Assembly (NCBI RefSeq): GCF_000292345.1
Contig: NZ_ALOU01000052.1
Location: forward strand, 1-43,032
DNA: 43,032 bases
Source of the DNA: Cupriavidus sp. BIS7
GTDB lineage: Bacteria; Pseudomonadota; Gammaproteobacteria; Burkholderiales; Burkholderiaceae
Direction of reading: 5' to 3'
Shown: positions 16,683 through 24,797 of the stretch, piece after piece
Numbering within the stretch: position 1 is the first letter of the stretch
Layout of the letters: every line of letters starts with the position of its first letter
Program-made: the position numbers and the translations under genes
Notes under the pieces: generated by a model
Seen by the model: only the letters and a program-made list of their open reading frames with translations
What the model was told of the DNA's origin: nothing
Databases searched by the model: none

Positions 16683-18182
16683 ATGCGGCAGAAGTTGATC
16701 CGGGTGGCAGTAGCGCTTCAATTGGCGGCGGGGCTTGCAGGCACCGCCTACGGCCAGACGTCGAGGTACGACGCCATCGCAAACACACCAATGCAAGGTG
16801 GCTACCCCACGGCCCAGGGCATCTCGGCGCTGAAGGACGAGCTTTATTTCCAGCGTGCGGTGCAGTCGTACATCTGGGCATTGCCAGCCCTGAACATGTA
16901 CGGCATGAAAGAGGGCTCGGAAAAGGCGTTCGGCAAGGGGTACAACGTACTGCCGATCTGGAAGGACCGGCTGAACGCCAAGACCCAGGTCACCACGCCC
17001 AATTCCGACGTGATCTACGCAATGGGTTACCTGGATCTGAAGGACGATGGCCCGATGGTGATCGAGGTGCCGCCTGGCCTGCAGGGCATCCTGGACGATT
17101 TCTTCCAGCGGCCGATCTGTACCGAAGGAGAGTTCGAGGGCCGCAAGTGGTGCGGGGACGTGGGCCTTCCCGGCCCGGACAAGGGCAAGGGTGGCAAGTA
17201 CCTGCTCCTGCCGCCTGATTTCCGTGGCGAAATTCCATCGGGCTACATACCGATGCGCTCGCGCACGTACGGCGTGTTCGTATTCTGGCGCGGATTCTTC
17301 CAGGACCCCAAGTTACTGGAGGCGCCCGTCAAGGTGATGGAGCAGACTCGCATCTATCCGCTTGGCAAGGAAGCCAGCGCACGCCCGATGCAGTTCCCGA
17401 ATGCCTCGGGCGTGCCTGTCAACATGCTCTATCCGCGCGATGGGTCCGCATTCGACATGCTCGGCCGCTTTATCGCGCATGAGTACGCCGACCCGCAAGA
17501 CATGGAAATGCGGGGCATGCTCGCTGCGCTCGGCATCATCAAGGGCAAGGACTTCGCGCCTGACGCCAAACAGCGTGCTCTGCTGGACAAGGCCGCCCGC
17601 ACGGCATTCAGGATGGGCCATGCCATCTCATCGTCTCCGCAGACGATCGTGGACGATGGCACGTGGTACGGCGACCGTCGCTGGCTCAACGTATTCCCGG
17701 GCAACGCCACGTTTACGGCCGAGACCTTCAACTACATCGACCCCCGTACCGGCTTCTTTACCAACGCCTATTCCGCGAGCCCAGGCATGGCGGTCACCAT
17801 GGTCAAGGTGGGCGCCAAGTACCCGACGACCTTTGTCGATGCCGATGGCAACTTCCTGAGCGGCGGCAACCGGTACAAGGTCACGCTGCCCAAGGACGTA
17901 CCTGCTGCGCTTTTCTGGTCCGTCTCCATTTATGACGCGCTGACCTCGTCGGGCGTCGACAACGGCCAGCCGTTCCCGTCGATCAACACGATGGACAAGC
18001 CGGTGCAGAACGCGGATGGCTCCACCGACCTCTATTTCGGGCCGACCTCGCCGGGGGCAGGCAAGAACTGGCTCAAGACGCTGCCGGGCAAGGGCTACTT
18101 CGTGATCCTGCGCCTGTACGGACCGACGCAGCCGTTCTTCGACAAGACCTGGAAGCCGTCTGACGTCGTCAAGCTCAAGTAA
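16683..18182 (+). CDS. DUF1254/DUF1214 domain exported protein (second copy)
   Basis: A 499-aa protein from ATG 16683, preceded by AGGAGAG. It has a Sec signal peptide (MRQKLIRVAVALQLAAGLAGTAYGQ). The DUF1254 part includes the ALPALNMYGMKEGSEKAFGKGYNVLPIWKDR block and TPNSDVIYAMGYLDLKDDGPMVIEVPPGL. The DUF1214 part shows the end signature NADGSTDLYFGP, KTLPGKGYFVILRLYGP and FFDKTWK. A Cys pair (RPICTEGEFEGRKWCGD) absent from the other copy may form a disulfide. It is a paralogue of the lipoprotein at 4857-6374. Function unknown; the product should be periplasmic. Confidence 0.85.
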   Translation: MRQKLIRVAVALQLAAGLAGTAYGQTSRYDAIANTPMQGGYPTAQGISALKDELYFQRAVQSYIWALPALNMYGMKEGSEKAFGKGYNVLPIWKDRLNAKTQVTTPNSDVIYAMGYLDLKDDGPMVIEVPPGLQGILDDFFQRPICTEGEFEGRKWCGDVGLPGPDKGKGGKYLLLPPDFRGEIPSGYIPMRSRTYGVFVFWRGFFQDPKLLEAPVKVMEQTRIYPLGKEASARPMQFPNASGVPVNMLYPRDGSAFDMLGRFIAHEYADPQDMEMRGMLAALGIIKGKDFAPDAKQRALLDKAARTAFRMGHAISSSPQTIVDDGTWYGDRRWLNVFPGNATFTAETFNYIDPRTGFFTNAYSASPGMAVTMVKVGAKYPTTFVDADGNFLSGGNRYKVTLPKDVPAALFWSVSIYDALTSSGVDNGQPFPSINTMDKPVQNADGSTDLYFGPTSPGAGKNWLKTLPGKGYFVILRLYGPTQPFFDKTWKPSDVVKLK

Positions 18183-18207
18183 GCACCGGCTCCTTTCTTC
18201 TGGAATC

Positions 18208-18705
18208 ATGCAAAAAACCGACCCAACCGCCGACCCAACCGCCGACCCAACCCCTGTGACTATCCGCGCGGTCGAGCCCGGGGACTTTGCTGCCTGGAAA
18301 GTGCTCTGGGACGGGTATAACAAGTTCTACGGCCGGCATGGTGCTACTGCGCTGCCGGCGGAAATCACGCTCACCACGTGGTCACGCTTCTTCGACGCAT
18401 ACGAGCCAATGCACGCGCTGGTTGCAGAGCAAGCGGGCGAGGTGGTTGGGCTGGTGCATTTTCTGCTGCATCGAAGCACGATCCAGCTGCATCCGAACTG
18501 CTATCTGCAGGATCTTTTCACCGCCGAGGCGGCAAGAGGAAAGGGCGTAGCACGGCGCCTGATCGAGGCGGTCTACGCGCGTGCAAAGGCCATGCGCGTG
18601 GAACGGGTCTACTGGCAGACACACGAAACCAATACGACTGCCATGCGTCTGTACGACACCGTCGCCGAGAAGTCGGGGTTCGTCGTCTACCGCAAGCTGC
18701 TTTGA
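18208..18705 (+). CDS. GNAT family N-acetyltransferase
   Basis: A 165-aa acetyltransferase. The acetyl-CoA binding core is LQDLFTAEAARGKGVARRLIEAVYARAKAMRVERVYWQTHETNTTAMRLYDTVAEKSGFVVYRKLL, with the R-G-x-G-V-A pyrophosphate loop (RGKGVARR) and the late Asn/Tyr region (NTTAMRLYD) of GNATs. The N-terminus carries a short repeat of DPTA units encoded by a 12-bp tandem repeat (18220-18252). It starts 25 bases after the DUF1254 stop, so the two are probably cotranscribed. The acceptor substrate is unknown. Confidence 0.85.
   Translation: MQKTDPTADPTADPTPVTIRAVEPGDFAAWKVLWDGYNKFYGRHGATALPAEITLTTWSRFFDAYEPMHALVAEQAGEVVGLVHFLLHRSTIQLHPNCYLQDLFTAEAARGKGVARRLIEAVYARAKAMRVERVYWQTHETNTTAMRLYDTVAEKSGFVVYRKLL
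18220..18252 (+). repeat. 12-bp tandem repeat, about 2.75 copies
   Basis: GACCCAACCGCC is repeated twice and followed by a partial third unit, in frame at the start of the GNAT gene, encoding Asp-Pro-Thr-Ala units. It keeps the reading frame for any copy number. Confidence 0.7.
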
Positions 18706-18714
18706 GTCGAGAAA

Positions 18715-18737
18715 GAGCGCGAACCGCGAGCGCGCTC
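18715..18737. terminator. Weak hairpin between convergent genes
   Basis: GAGCGCG at 18715-18721 pairs with 18731-18737 between the GNAT stop and the phosphodiesterase stop at 18752. There is no U-tract; it is followed by an imperfect GTCAATCA-type repeat. Confidence 0.35.
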
Positions 18738-18751
18738 AATCCGTCAATCAG

Positions 18752-19600
18752 TCAGTCAATCAACTTCCCGCTCGCGTCGTAGAACGGATGCAGCGCGCCA
18801 TAGTCGCCGCTGGCAGCCAGATGCGTCACCAGGCCATGGACCGGATGCCACCAGTGCAGCAGGTACCCCGGCGGCTCCATCCGGAAGCGCGACGCCGCGT
18901 CCGGGTCAAGGTCCAGCGCGACCTGATGCGCGGGGCCCGGTGCCGTCATGGCGATGGTGCCGCCGAATCGGCGCGTGATATGGCGGTGCAGGTGGCCACA
19001 GACGACGCGCTCCACCTGAGGATGGCGCGCGATGACGCTCTCGAACGCGGCGGCATTCTCAAGGCCCTGAACGTCCATGTGGCCGATGCCGGTATAAAAC
19101 GGTGGATGATGCAGCATCACCAGCGTCGCGCGAACCCGTTCGGCCGATAGTGCCGCATCAAGCCACGCCAGCCCTGCATCGTCGGCGCGGCCGCCCGGCT
19201 TGCCCGGCACCGTGCAGTCAAAGCCCACCAGCCGCAATGGCCCGGCATCGATCGCGTAATGAACCGGCGCGTCGCCATCGCCATTCGCGAAAAGATAGTC
19301 GTGGTCGATGAACACGCTGCGCAGCGACTGGCGGTGATCGTGATTGCCGGGCAGCAGCCGGACCGGCATCGGCAGGCGCTGCAGGATGTCGCGCAGGAAG
19401 CGGTATTCGGGCTCGCTGCCGAAATCGACCAGATCGCCGGTCACGATGACGATGTCCGGCTGTTGCGGCGCGGCCAGCAAGGTGTCGATGGCGGTATGCA
19501 GCGCGCCGGCGGTGTCCACCAGCCGGTATGAGAGCTTGCCGCCTGCCTTGATATGCAGATCGGTCAGTTGCGCGACCAGGTAGGGGGCTGTGCTGTTCAT
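18752..19600 (-). CDS. GpdQ-like class III phosphodiesterase
   Basis: A 282-aa binuclear-metal calcineurin-like phosphoesterase. ATG 19600 overlaps the stop of the ATPase gene (ATGA), so the two are translationally coupled. All metal ligands are visible: D-x-H in QLTDLHIK, GDLVDFG, GNHDHR, LHHPPF and GHLHRH. Beyond these, LLPGNHD, HHPPFYTGIGHMD..ENAAAFE and GPAHQVALD run parallel to Enterobacter GpdQ, a glycerophosphodiesterase that also cleaves other phosphodiesters; 3',5'-cAMP phosphodiesterases share the same core. It is cytoplasmic (no signal peptide), so it would act on substrate delivered by the ABC transporter encoded upstream. Glycerophosphodiester hydrolysis is an inference from resemblance and context. 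Confidence 0.82.
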   Translation of the reverse strand: MNSTAPYLVAQLTDLHIKAGGKLSYRLVDTAGALHTAIDTLLAAPQQPDIVIVTGDLVDFGSEPEYRFLRDILQRLPMPVRLLPGNHDHRQSLRSVFIDHDYLFANGDGDAPVHYAIDAGPLRLVGFDCTVPGKPGGRADDAGLAWLDAALSAERVRATLVMLHHPPFYTGIGHMDVQGLENAAAFESVIARHPQVERVVCGHLHRHITRRFGGTIAMTAPGPAHQVALDLDPDAASRFRMEPPGYLLHWWHPVHGLVTHLAASGDYGALHPFYDASGKLID

Positions 19601-20655
19601 GCGGCCTCGGGAAGCGTAATCAGGTGGTCGGTATCGATGCGCAGGCCGATGCGTTCGCCAGCCCGCCACGCATCGCGGCGAGCGGTATCAACGATCAGCG
19701 GCTGCGTGGCGCCCACATCCACCAGCAGACGGGTATGGTTGCCGAGGAACAGCGCGGTGACGATCGTGCCTTCCACATGTGCGTGGTCCGCATGCGCAAG
19801 CGCCACGTCCTCCGGGCGGAACATCAGGCGTGCAGAGGCCGATACCGGCGCATCAGCGGGCGGGCCCATCGGCACGGTTCCGCCCGGCACGCGCCAGCGG
19901 CCCGCTTCGGCCATTGCCGGCAGGTGGTTCATCGTGCCGATGAAGTCGGCCACGAACGCGTTGGCAGGCGCGCGGTAGATCTCCTGCGGCGTGCCGGCCT
20001 GCGCGATGCGCCCCTTTTCCATCACGATGATGCGGTCGCCCAGCGCCATTGCCTCGGCCTGGTCGTGCGTCACGTAGACGGCGGTGATATGCAGGCTGCG
20101 CAGAAGTTGGTTGATGTCGGCGCGCAGCGCGTCGCGGAGCTTGGCGTCAAGCGCGGTCAGCGGTTCATCGAGCAGCAGCACGCGCGGCTGTACGGCGATG
20201 GCGCGCGCCAGTGCTACGCGCTGGCGCTGGCCACCAGAAAGCTGGCCGATGCGGCGGTCGGCGAACGGCCCCAGATGCATCATCGCCAGCATGTCATCGA
20301 CGCGCCGGCGGCGCGTGGCGGCATCGGTTCGCCGCACGCGCAGGCCGTAGGCGATGTTCTCGGCCACGGTCATGTTCGGGAACAGTGCATAGTTCTGGAA
20401 CACCATGCCGACTCCACGCTGCTCGATGGGCTGGTTGGTGACGGGGGTATCGCCAAACCAGACTTCGCCGCCCGCGTCGGGCTGTTCCAAACCGGCGATG
20501 ATGCGCAGCGTCGTGGTCTTGCCGCAGCCCGATGGCCCGAGCAGCACCACGGTTTCCGCGGCGCCGATATCGAGATCGAGCGGCTGGAGCGCCGTCGTCC
20601 CATCGGCAAAGGTCTTGGCGCAATGGCGCAGGCGGATCGTTGTTGGCTCATGCAT
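19597..20655 (-). CDS. ABC importer ATPase (PotA/FbpC/PhnT-like)
   Basis: A 352-aa ATPase from ATG 20655, which overlaps the end of the upstream permease gene by 8 bases. It shows Walker A GPSGCGKTT, Q-loop FQNYALFPNMTVAENIAYGL, signature LSGGQRQRVALARA, Walker B VLLLDEPLTALDA and H-loop VTHDQAEAM. A C-terminal TOBE-type domain (residues about 240-350, LMFRPEDVALAH) is typical of importers for iron, putrescine, 2-aminoethylphosphonate or sulfate/molybdate. It forms the energising subunit for the two adjacent permeases. The longer upstream reading frame is just the permease tail in another frame. Confidence 0.88.
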   Translation of the reverse strand: MHEPTTIRLRHCAKTFADGTTALQPLDLDIGAAETVVLLGPSGCGKTTTLRIIAGLEQPDAGGEVWFGDTPVTNQPIEQRGVGMVFQNYALFPNMTVAENIAYGLRVRRTDAATRRRRVDDMLAMMHLGPFADRRIGQLSGGQRQRVALARAIAVQPRVLLLDEPLTALDAKLRDALRADINQLLRSLHITAVYVTHDQAEAMALGDRIIVMEKGRIAQAGTPQEIYRAPANAFVADFIGTMNHLPAMAEAGRWRVPGGTVPMGPPADAPVSASARLMFRPEDVALAHADHAHVEGTIVTALFLGNHTRLLVDVGATQPLIVDTARRDAWRAGERIGLRIDTDHLITLPEAA

Positions 20656-21523
20656 GGCGGGTCTCGGCGGGTTGGGGCGCGGCTGCGGGCGATATCGCGG
20701 GCGCGGCTTCCGTTTGGGGCGCATGGCGGCGCGCACGTGCGCCCATGGCGCTCAACGTCTGCATGAACACCAGCAGCGGAATGATCATCACGAAGAACAC
20801 AATGGTGTAGGCCGAGCCAATTTCGAGCCGCATCGATGCATAACTGTCGGCCAGCCCCACGGGCAGCGTCTGCGTAGTGGGCGTATGGAGCATCCAGGTC
20901 AGGTTGAATTCGCCGACGGACAGCGTCACCACCATCAGCGCGCCAGCCAGGATGCCCTGGCGGCAGTTGGGCAGCACCACCGTAAAGAAGCGCTGCAGGC
21001 GCGTGGCGCCAAGGCTGGCGGCGGCGTCCTCCAGCGTGCGGATGTCGATGGCTGACAGAATGGCCAGCACCGACCGCACCATGAACGGCAGCGTGAACAG
21101 CACGTGGCCGATCAGGATGAACACCCAGCTTGTGCGCAGGGCCTGCCAGCCGCCGTAAAGCAGGATCAGGCCCAGCGCCGTGGCCAGCCCGGGCACGGCG
21201 ACGGGCAGCATCAGCAATTCCTCGATCAGCCGCGTCACGCGATTGCGCCGCAGTGCCATGTAGTAGGCGGCGGGCACGCCGATCACGAGCGTGCAGGCCA
21301 GGCAGGCCAGCGCAATACCCAGCGACAGGAAGATCGTGTTGCGATACAGCGACCAGACTTCGAGCAGCCAGCGCGTGGTCAGGCCGCTGGAGACGCCGAT
21401 GAAGATATTGTTGGTCAGGCCGGCCAGCACGGACAGCACCACGGGCACCGTCATGAACGCGCAGACCGCAAGCGTGAGCGCCAGTTGCAGCCAGTAGGCA
21501 GCGCGGCGGGGTTGTGAGGTCAT
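20648..21523 (-). CDS. ABC transporter permease 2
   Basis: A 291-aa inner-membrane protein with about six transmembrane segments and the binding-protein-dependent transport motif (EAA loop) LEDAAASLGATRLQRFFTVVLPNCRQGI. The periplasmic segment LTWMLHTPTTQTLPVGLADSYASMRLEIGSAYT is typical of PhnV/PotI-like subunits. The last 30 residues are Pro/Ala-rich and overlap the ATPase start. It is separated from permease 1 by 234 bases, unusually far for an ABC operon, because a repeat element occupies the gap. Confidence 0.87.
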   Translation of the reverse strand: MTSQPRRAAYWLQLALTLAVCAFMTVPVVLSVLAGLTNNIFIGVSSGLTTRWLLEVWSLYRNTIFLSLGIALACLACTLVIGVPAAYYMALRRNRVTRLIEELLMLPVAVPGLATALGLILLYGGWQALRTSWVFILIGHVLFTLPFMVRSVLAILSAIDIRTLEDAAASLGATRLQRFFTVVLPNCRQGILAGALMVVTLSVGEFNLTWMLHTPTTQTLPVGLADSYASMRLEIGSAYTIVFFVMIIPLLVFMQTLSAMGARARRHAPQTEAAPAISPAAAPQPAETRHA

Positions 21524-21542
21524 CAGTGGTCCTCAGGTGGGC

Positions 21543-21743
21543 TCATTGGGACACAGGGAGCTTTGGGGAGGCGCTATCAAAATGAAGCGAAGCGGTTCTG
21601 GCTAGGGTGAAGCAGGGGTTTCGGCTCGCGTGCGAGCCGCCTGCGTAACGGCATGTGCCTACGAGCACATGCGCGCCCTGCAAGGGCGCGGCCGCAGACA
21701 GTACAAGTGGTACGGCAAGGCCGCGCAACGACGCCAGAATCAT
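21543..21743 (-). CDS. Possible 66-aa ORF carried by the inverted-repeat element
   Basis: ATG 21743 lies inside the terminal repeat and is preceded by GGAGG at 10 bases, so the element brings its own ribosome binding site. The ORF (start MILASLRGLAVPLVLS) has a short hydrophobic start, then APLQGAHVLVGTCRYAGG and a Ser/Arg-rich end, and stops just past the opposite terminal repeat. It reads through the three internal hairpins. No known domain is recognised, and the peptide may be only a by-product of the repeat; translating it could help couple the two permease genes. I do not treat it as an established gene. Confidence 0.25.
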   Translation of the reverse strand: MILASLRGLAVPLVLSAAAPLQGAHVLVGTCRYAGGSHASRNPCFTLARTASLHFDSASPKLPVSQ

Positions 21744-21758
21744 TTTGATAGTGCCTCC
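21567..21758. mobile_element. 192-bp MITE-like element with terminal inverted repeats
   Basis: The 19 bases at 21567-21585 (GGAGGCGCTATCAAAATGA) match the reverse complement of 21740-21758 with one mismatch; a further TTCTGGC matches inside both ends if a 10-base insert (AGCGAAGCGG) in one arm is allowed. Between them are three successive perfect hairpins: 21623-21629/21632-21638, 21651-21658/21665-21672 and 21672-21678/2184-21690 in order (third arms 21672-21678 and 21684-21690). The element begins inside the stop codon of permease 1. No transposase is encoded. It could be a non-autonomous insertion, an interspersed REP/BIME-like repeat or an mRNA structure that tunes downstream expression. 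Confidence 0.6.
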
Positions 21759-22576
21759 TAGGCTGTGGCGGCGACGGCGTCGCCGGAGTACCAGCGCGCC
21801 AACGCCAGCAGCAGCCACGTGACTGCACCAAGCAGGATCGACAGGGCCGCGGCCATGCCGAAGTTCGCGTAGTTCGTGAATTCGTTGTAGATCGTCAGCG
21901 GCAGCACATCGAGCTGTGTGGCCAGCGTGAACGCCGTGCCGAACGCGCCCATGCTGGTGGCAAAGCAGATGGCGCCGCTCGACAGCATGGCTGGCATCAG
22001 CGCGGGCAGCATCACGTCGCGCACCACATGCCAGCGGCTGGCGCCGAGCGAACGCGCGGCTTCTTCCAGCGAGGTATCGAGTTTCTCGACGGCCGCCATC
22101 ACGGTCAGGATCACGCGAGGAATCGAAAAATACAGGTAGCCGACGAACAGGCCGGTCAGCCCGTAGGCAAAGGTCCAGCGGTCGCCCACCAGCAGATCGC
22201 CGATCGATGCCAGCAGGCCGTTGCGGCCGCCGAGCATGATGACCATGAAGCCGATCACCACGCCCGGGAAGGCCAGCGGAAACGTGAGCATCGCCACCAG
22301 CACCGGCTTGCCCGGCACCGGATGGCGCTGCAGGAACGTGCCGGAAATGCCCGCAATCACCAGCGTGGCGAACGTGACCAGTGCGGACAGCAGCACGGTC
22401 ACCATCAGGCTATGCAGGTAGCGCGAGCTGGTCAGGACGGTCCAGTAGACCCCCGCGCCGTCCTTGCCGGTCAGGCTGACTTCGATCAGCCGCGCCATCG
22501 GCAGGCAGAAGAACGCCAGGAATACGACGAGCGCTGGCAGCGCGAACAGGAACAGGGCGGGGGATCGTCTGGTCAT
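21758..22576 (-). CDS. ABC transporter permease 1
   Basis: A 272-aa inner-membrane protein with six or so transmembrane segments. It opens SPALFLFALPALVVFLAFFCLPMARLIEVSL and has the EAA loop LEEAARSLGASRWHVVRDVMLPALMPAMLSSG that contacts the ATPase. It starts 6 bases after the stop of the solute-binding protein gene, so the two are cotranscribed. Its stop codon TAG is fused to the end of the inverted-repeat element. Homology class is that of PhnU/PotH/FbpB-type permeases. Confidence 0.87.
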   Translation of the reverse strand: MTRRSPALFLFALPALVVFLAFFCLPMARLIEVSLTGKDGAGVYWTVLTSSRYLHSLMVTVLLSALVTFATLVIAGISGTFLQRHPVPGKPVLVAMLTFPLAFPGVVIGFMVIMLGGRNGLLASIGDLLVGDRWTFAYGLTGLFVGYLYFSIPRVILTVMAAVEKLDTSLEEAARSLGASRWHVVRDVMLPALMPAMLSSGAICFATSMGAFGTAFTLATQLDVLPLTIYNEFTNYANFGMAAALSILLGAVTWLLLALARWYSGDAVAATA

Positions 22577-22582
22577 GGTGTA

Positions 22583-23605
22583 TCAGCGGACTTCCTTCAG
22601 GTACTGCTCGCTGAAGCCCTTCTGCACCTGCGCCATCTTGCCGAAGTCCACCGGCTTGGCGCGTGCGTACTCGGCGGCAGGCAGGAAGCGCGACTGAACG
22701 TCCTTTGGCATCGGCACGTTACGCACCGGGCGCAGGTAGGCGTTGGCCCACAGCGCCTGGCCCTGGTCGGACAGCACGAAGTCGAGCACCTTGCGGCCTT
22801 CCGTGGCGTGCGGCGCGTTGTTGACCAGGCTCATCACGTACGGGACAACCAGCGTGCCTTCCTTCGGAATCACGAAGGCCACGTTGGCGTGATCCTTGTA
22901 TTTCGCGCGATAGGCGTTGAAGTCATAGTCCAGCAGGATAGGAATCTCGCCCGACAGCACGCGCGCATAGGCGGTCTGCTTCGGCACGATCGGCTGGTTC
23001 TTCTGCAGTTCGCGGAAGTACTTGAAGGCCGGACCGAAGTTGTCGAGCGTGCCGCCCATCGCCTGGTTGACGGCGACGGCGCCGACGTAGCCGACAAACG
23101 CGCTGGCTGGATCGAGATAGCCGATCAGGCCCTTGTACTCGGGCTTGAGCAGGTCGGCCCACGACTGCGGCACCGGTTTGCCGCGCAGCGCGTCCACGTT
23201 GACCATGAAGCCGAGCGTGCCCGAGTGAATGGCGAACCAGTTGCCCTGCGGGTCCTTCAGGCCATCGGGAATATCGTTCCAGTTAGCCGGCTTGTACGGC
23301 TGCGTCACGCCATCGGCCTTGGCCTGGATGCCAAACGTCACGCCAAGGTAGGTCACGTCGGCCACCGGGCTGGCACGCTCCGCTACCAGCTGCGCCAGCG
23401 ACTGGCCCGAGTTTTTGTTGTCGAGCGGCACGGTGACGCCGGTTTTTTCCTTGATCGCGCGGATCTGCGCGGCCCAGTCGGCCCATTCGGGCGGGCAGTT
23501 GTAGCAGATGGCGGTTTGTGCGGCCACGCCCTGGCTGAAGGCCGCGGCGGTTGCGGTGATGGCCAGCCAGCGCAGCGGACGGCGCCAGAAGGATTGCGTC
23601 GACAT
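22583..23605 (-). CDS. Periplasmic solute-binding protein of the ABC importer
   Basis: A 340-aa protein with a Sec signal peptide ending near AAQ (residue about 29) and a GGGAG ribosome binding site. The mature part is a type II periplasmic binding fold of the FbpA/PhnS/PotD family: EWADWAAQIRAIKEKTGVTVPLDNKNSGQSLAQLVAERASPVADVTYLG, then SWADLLKPEYKGLIGYLDPASAFVGY, and IPILLDYDFNAYRAKYK. The early CYNCPPEW contains two Cys that may be disulfide-linked. The ligand is unknown; linkage to a GpdQ-like phosphodiesterase suggests an organic phosphodiester or other phosphorylated nutrient. Confidence 0.87.
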   Translation of the reverse strand: MSTQSFWRRPLRWLAITATAAAFSQGVAAQTAICYNCPPEWADWAAQIRAIKEKTGVTVPLDNKNSGQSLAQLVAERASPVADVTYLGVTFGIQAKADGVTQPYKPANWNDIPDGLKDPQGNWFAIHSGTLGFMVNVDALRGKPVPQSWADLLKPEYKGLIGYLDPASAFVGYVGAVAVNQAMGGTLDNFGPAFKYFRELQKNQPIVPKQTAYARVLSGEIPILLDYDFNAYRAKYKDHANVAFVIPKEGTLVVPYVMSLVNNAPHATEGRKVLDFVLSDQGQALWANAYLRPVRNVPMPKDVQSRFLPAAEYARAKPVDFGKMAQVQKGFSEQYLKEVR

Positions 23606-23668
23606 GTAAAGCTCCCTGGTTGAGATGATGGGACGGCGGGAAATGCGTGAAACGCTTGTTGGCAGGAT

Positions 23669-24766
23669 CTATGGCGGCGCGCCGACGGTACCGGCGACGC
23701 GCAGTATGTGTGGCAGCAGGAAGGCGCCTTCTGCTGCGTCATCGTGGATCGTGTTGCGATGCTTGAGCCGGTGCAGAAGCTGCCGTACGGCTTGCGCGCC
23801 AATTTCGGAGTTCGGCTGCACCACGGTGGCCAACGGCGGCTCCACCAGTGCGCCCAGCGCGATGCCGTCGTAGCCGAGCACGGAGACGTCGCGCGGCACG
23901 CGCAGGCCCAGGCGCTTGAGATCGGAGATCACGCCGATGGCGAGCAGATCGTTGGTGCAGAAGAAGGCGGTAGGGGTATCGGCATGGGCCATCAACTCGC
24001 GAATCTGCGCGGCGTTGCTGGCCGTGTGCGATGGCAGGCAGACCGGTGCGAGCGGCGCCAGCCCGTGCGCCCGCATGGCATCCTCATAGCCCGCAAATCG
24101 CTGGCGGGCGCGGTCGGAGGCCATGAACGCGCCGGAGACCACCACGATGCGCCGATGGCCTGCGGCGATCAGCGCCTTGACGCCCTCGCACGCGCTGGCG
24201 CGGTTGTCCACCGATACCGAATACCGGCCGCGCGGCGTGCCCTGTGGTGACACATGGTGCGACACCTGGTTGTACGCGAGCACATATGGCACGGACTCGC
24301 GGTCCAGCTGATCCAGCACGATGCTGTCGGCGGCGTCGGCCACGGTCAGCACCATGCCGTCGACGCGATGGCGCAGCAGGTACTCGATCCGCTCGCGCTC
24401 GCGCGCAGGGTCATAGCCGCTTGTCACAAGCATCAGCGAGTATCCCGAGGCCATGGCCTCTTCCTCGATGCCGCGCCAGCACTCGGCAAACACGGCATTC
24501 TCCAGCGTGGGCAGCATCACGCCGAGGATGCGCGTCTGCTGCGCGCGAAGCTTGGAACCAAGCAGGTTGGGGCGGAACGAGAGCCGCTTCGCGGCGTCAT
24601 GCACGCGCTGTGCCGTGGCCTCGCGCACAAGCTGGGGATGACTGAACACGCGTGACGCCGTGGCCAGCGATACCTTCGCCGCCAGCGCTACGTCGGCCAG
24701 CGTCACGCCATGGCCCGGTTCGGCGGGGGCGATGCTGGGCAACACGGATCGGCGGGACGTCGACAT
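23669..24766 (-). CDS. LacI family transcriptional regulator
   Basis: A 365-aa regulator. The HTH is at residues about 20-70 (VTLADVALAAKVSLATASRVFSHPQLV, then the hinge RPNLLGSKLRAQQTR), followed by a periplasmic-binding-protein-like effector domain (ILGVMLPTLENAVFAECWRGIEEEA ... TAFFCTNDLLAIGVISDLKRLGLRVPRDVSVLGYDGIAL). GAGGAA lies before ATG 24766. It is the first gene of the run, 63 bases upstream of the solute-binding protein gene on the same strand. It probably represses the transporter genes and itself through the palindrome at 24798-24813, with release by an unknown effector. Confidence 0.9.
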   Translation of the reverse strand: MSTSRRSVLPSIAPAEPGHGVTLADVALAAKVSLATASRVFSHPQLVREATAQRVHDAAKRLSFRPNLLGSKLRAQQTRILGVMLPTLENAVFAECWRGIEEEAMASGYSLMLVTSGYDPARERERIEYLLRHRVDGMVLTVADAADSIVLDQLDRESVPYVLAYNQVSHHVSPQGTPRGRYSVSVDNRASACEGVKALIAAGHRRIVVVSGAFMASDRARQRFAGYEDAMRAHGLAPLAPVCLPSHTASNAAQIRELMAHADTPTAFFCTNDLLAIGVISDLKRLGLRVPRDVSVLGYDGIALGALVEPPLATVVQPNSEIGAQAVRQLLHRLKHRNTIHDDAAEGAFLLPHILRVAGTVGAPP

Positions 24767-24797
24767 GGGCTTCCTCGTCGGTTGGGGGCGCGCTATG

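Noticed and set aside
18738..18770. GTCAATCA-type short repeats as a possible CRISPR or attachment site
   Set aside because: Only two or three imperfect 8-base units with no spacers and no neighbouring integrase or cas gene.
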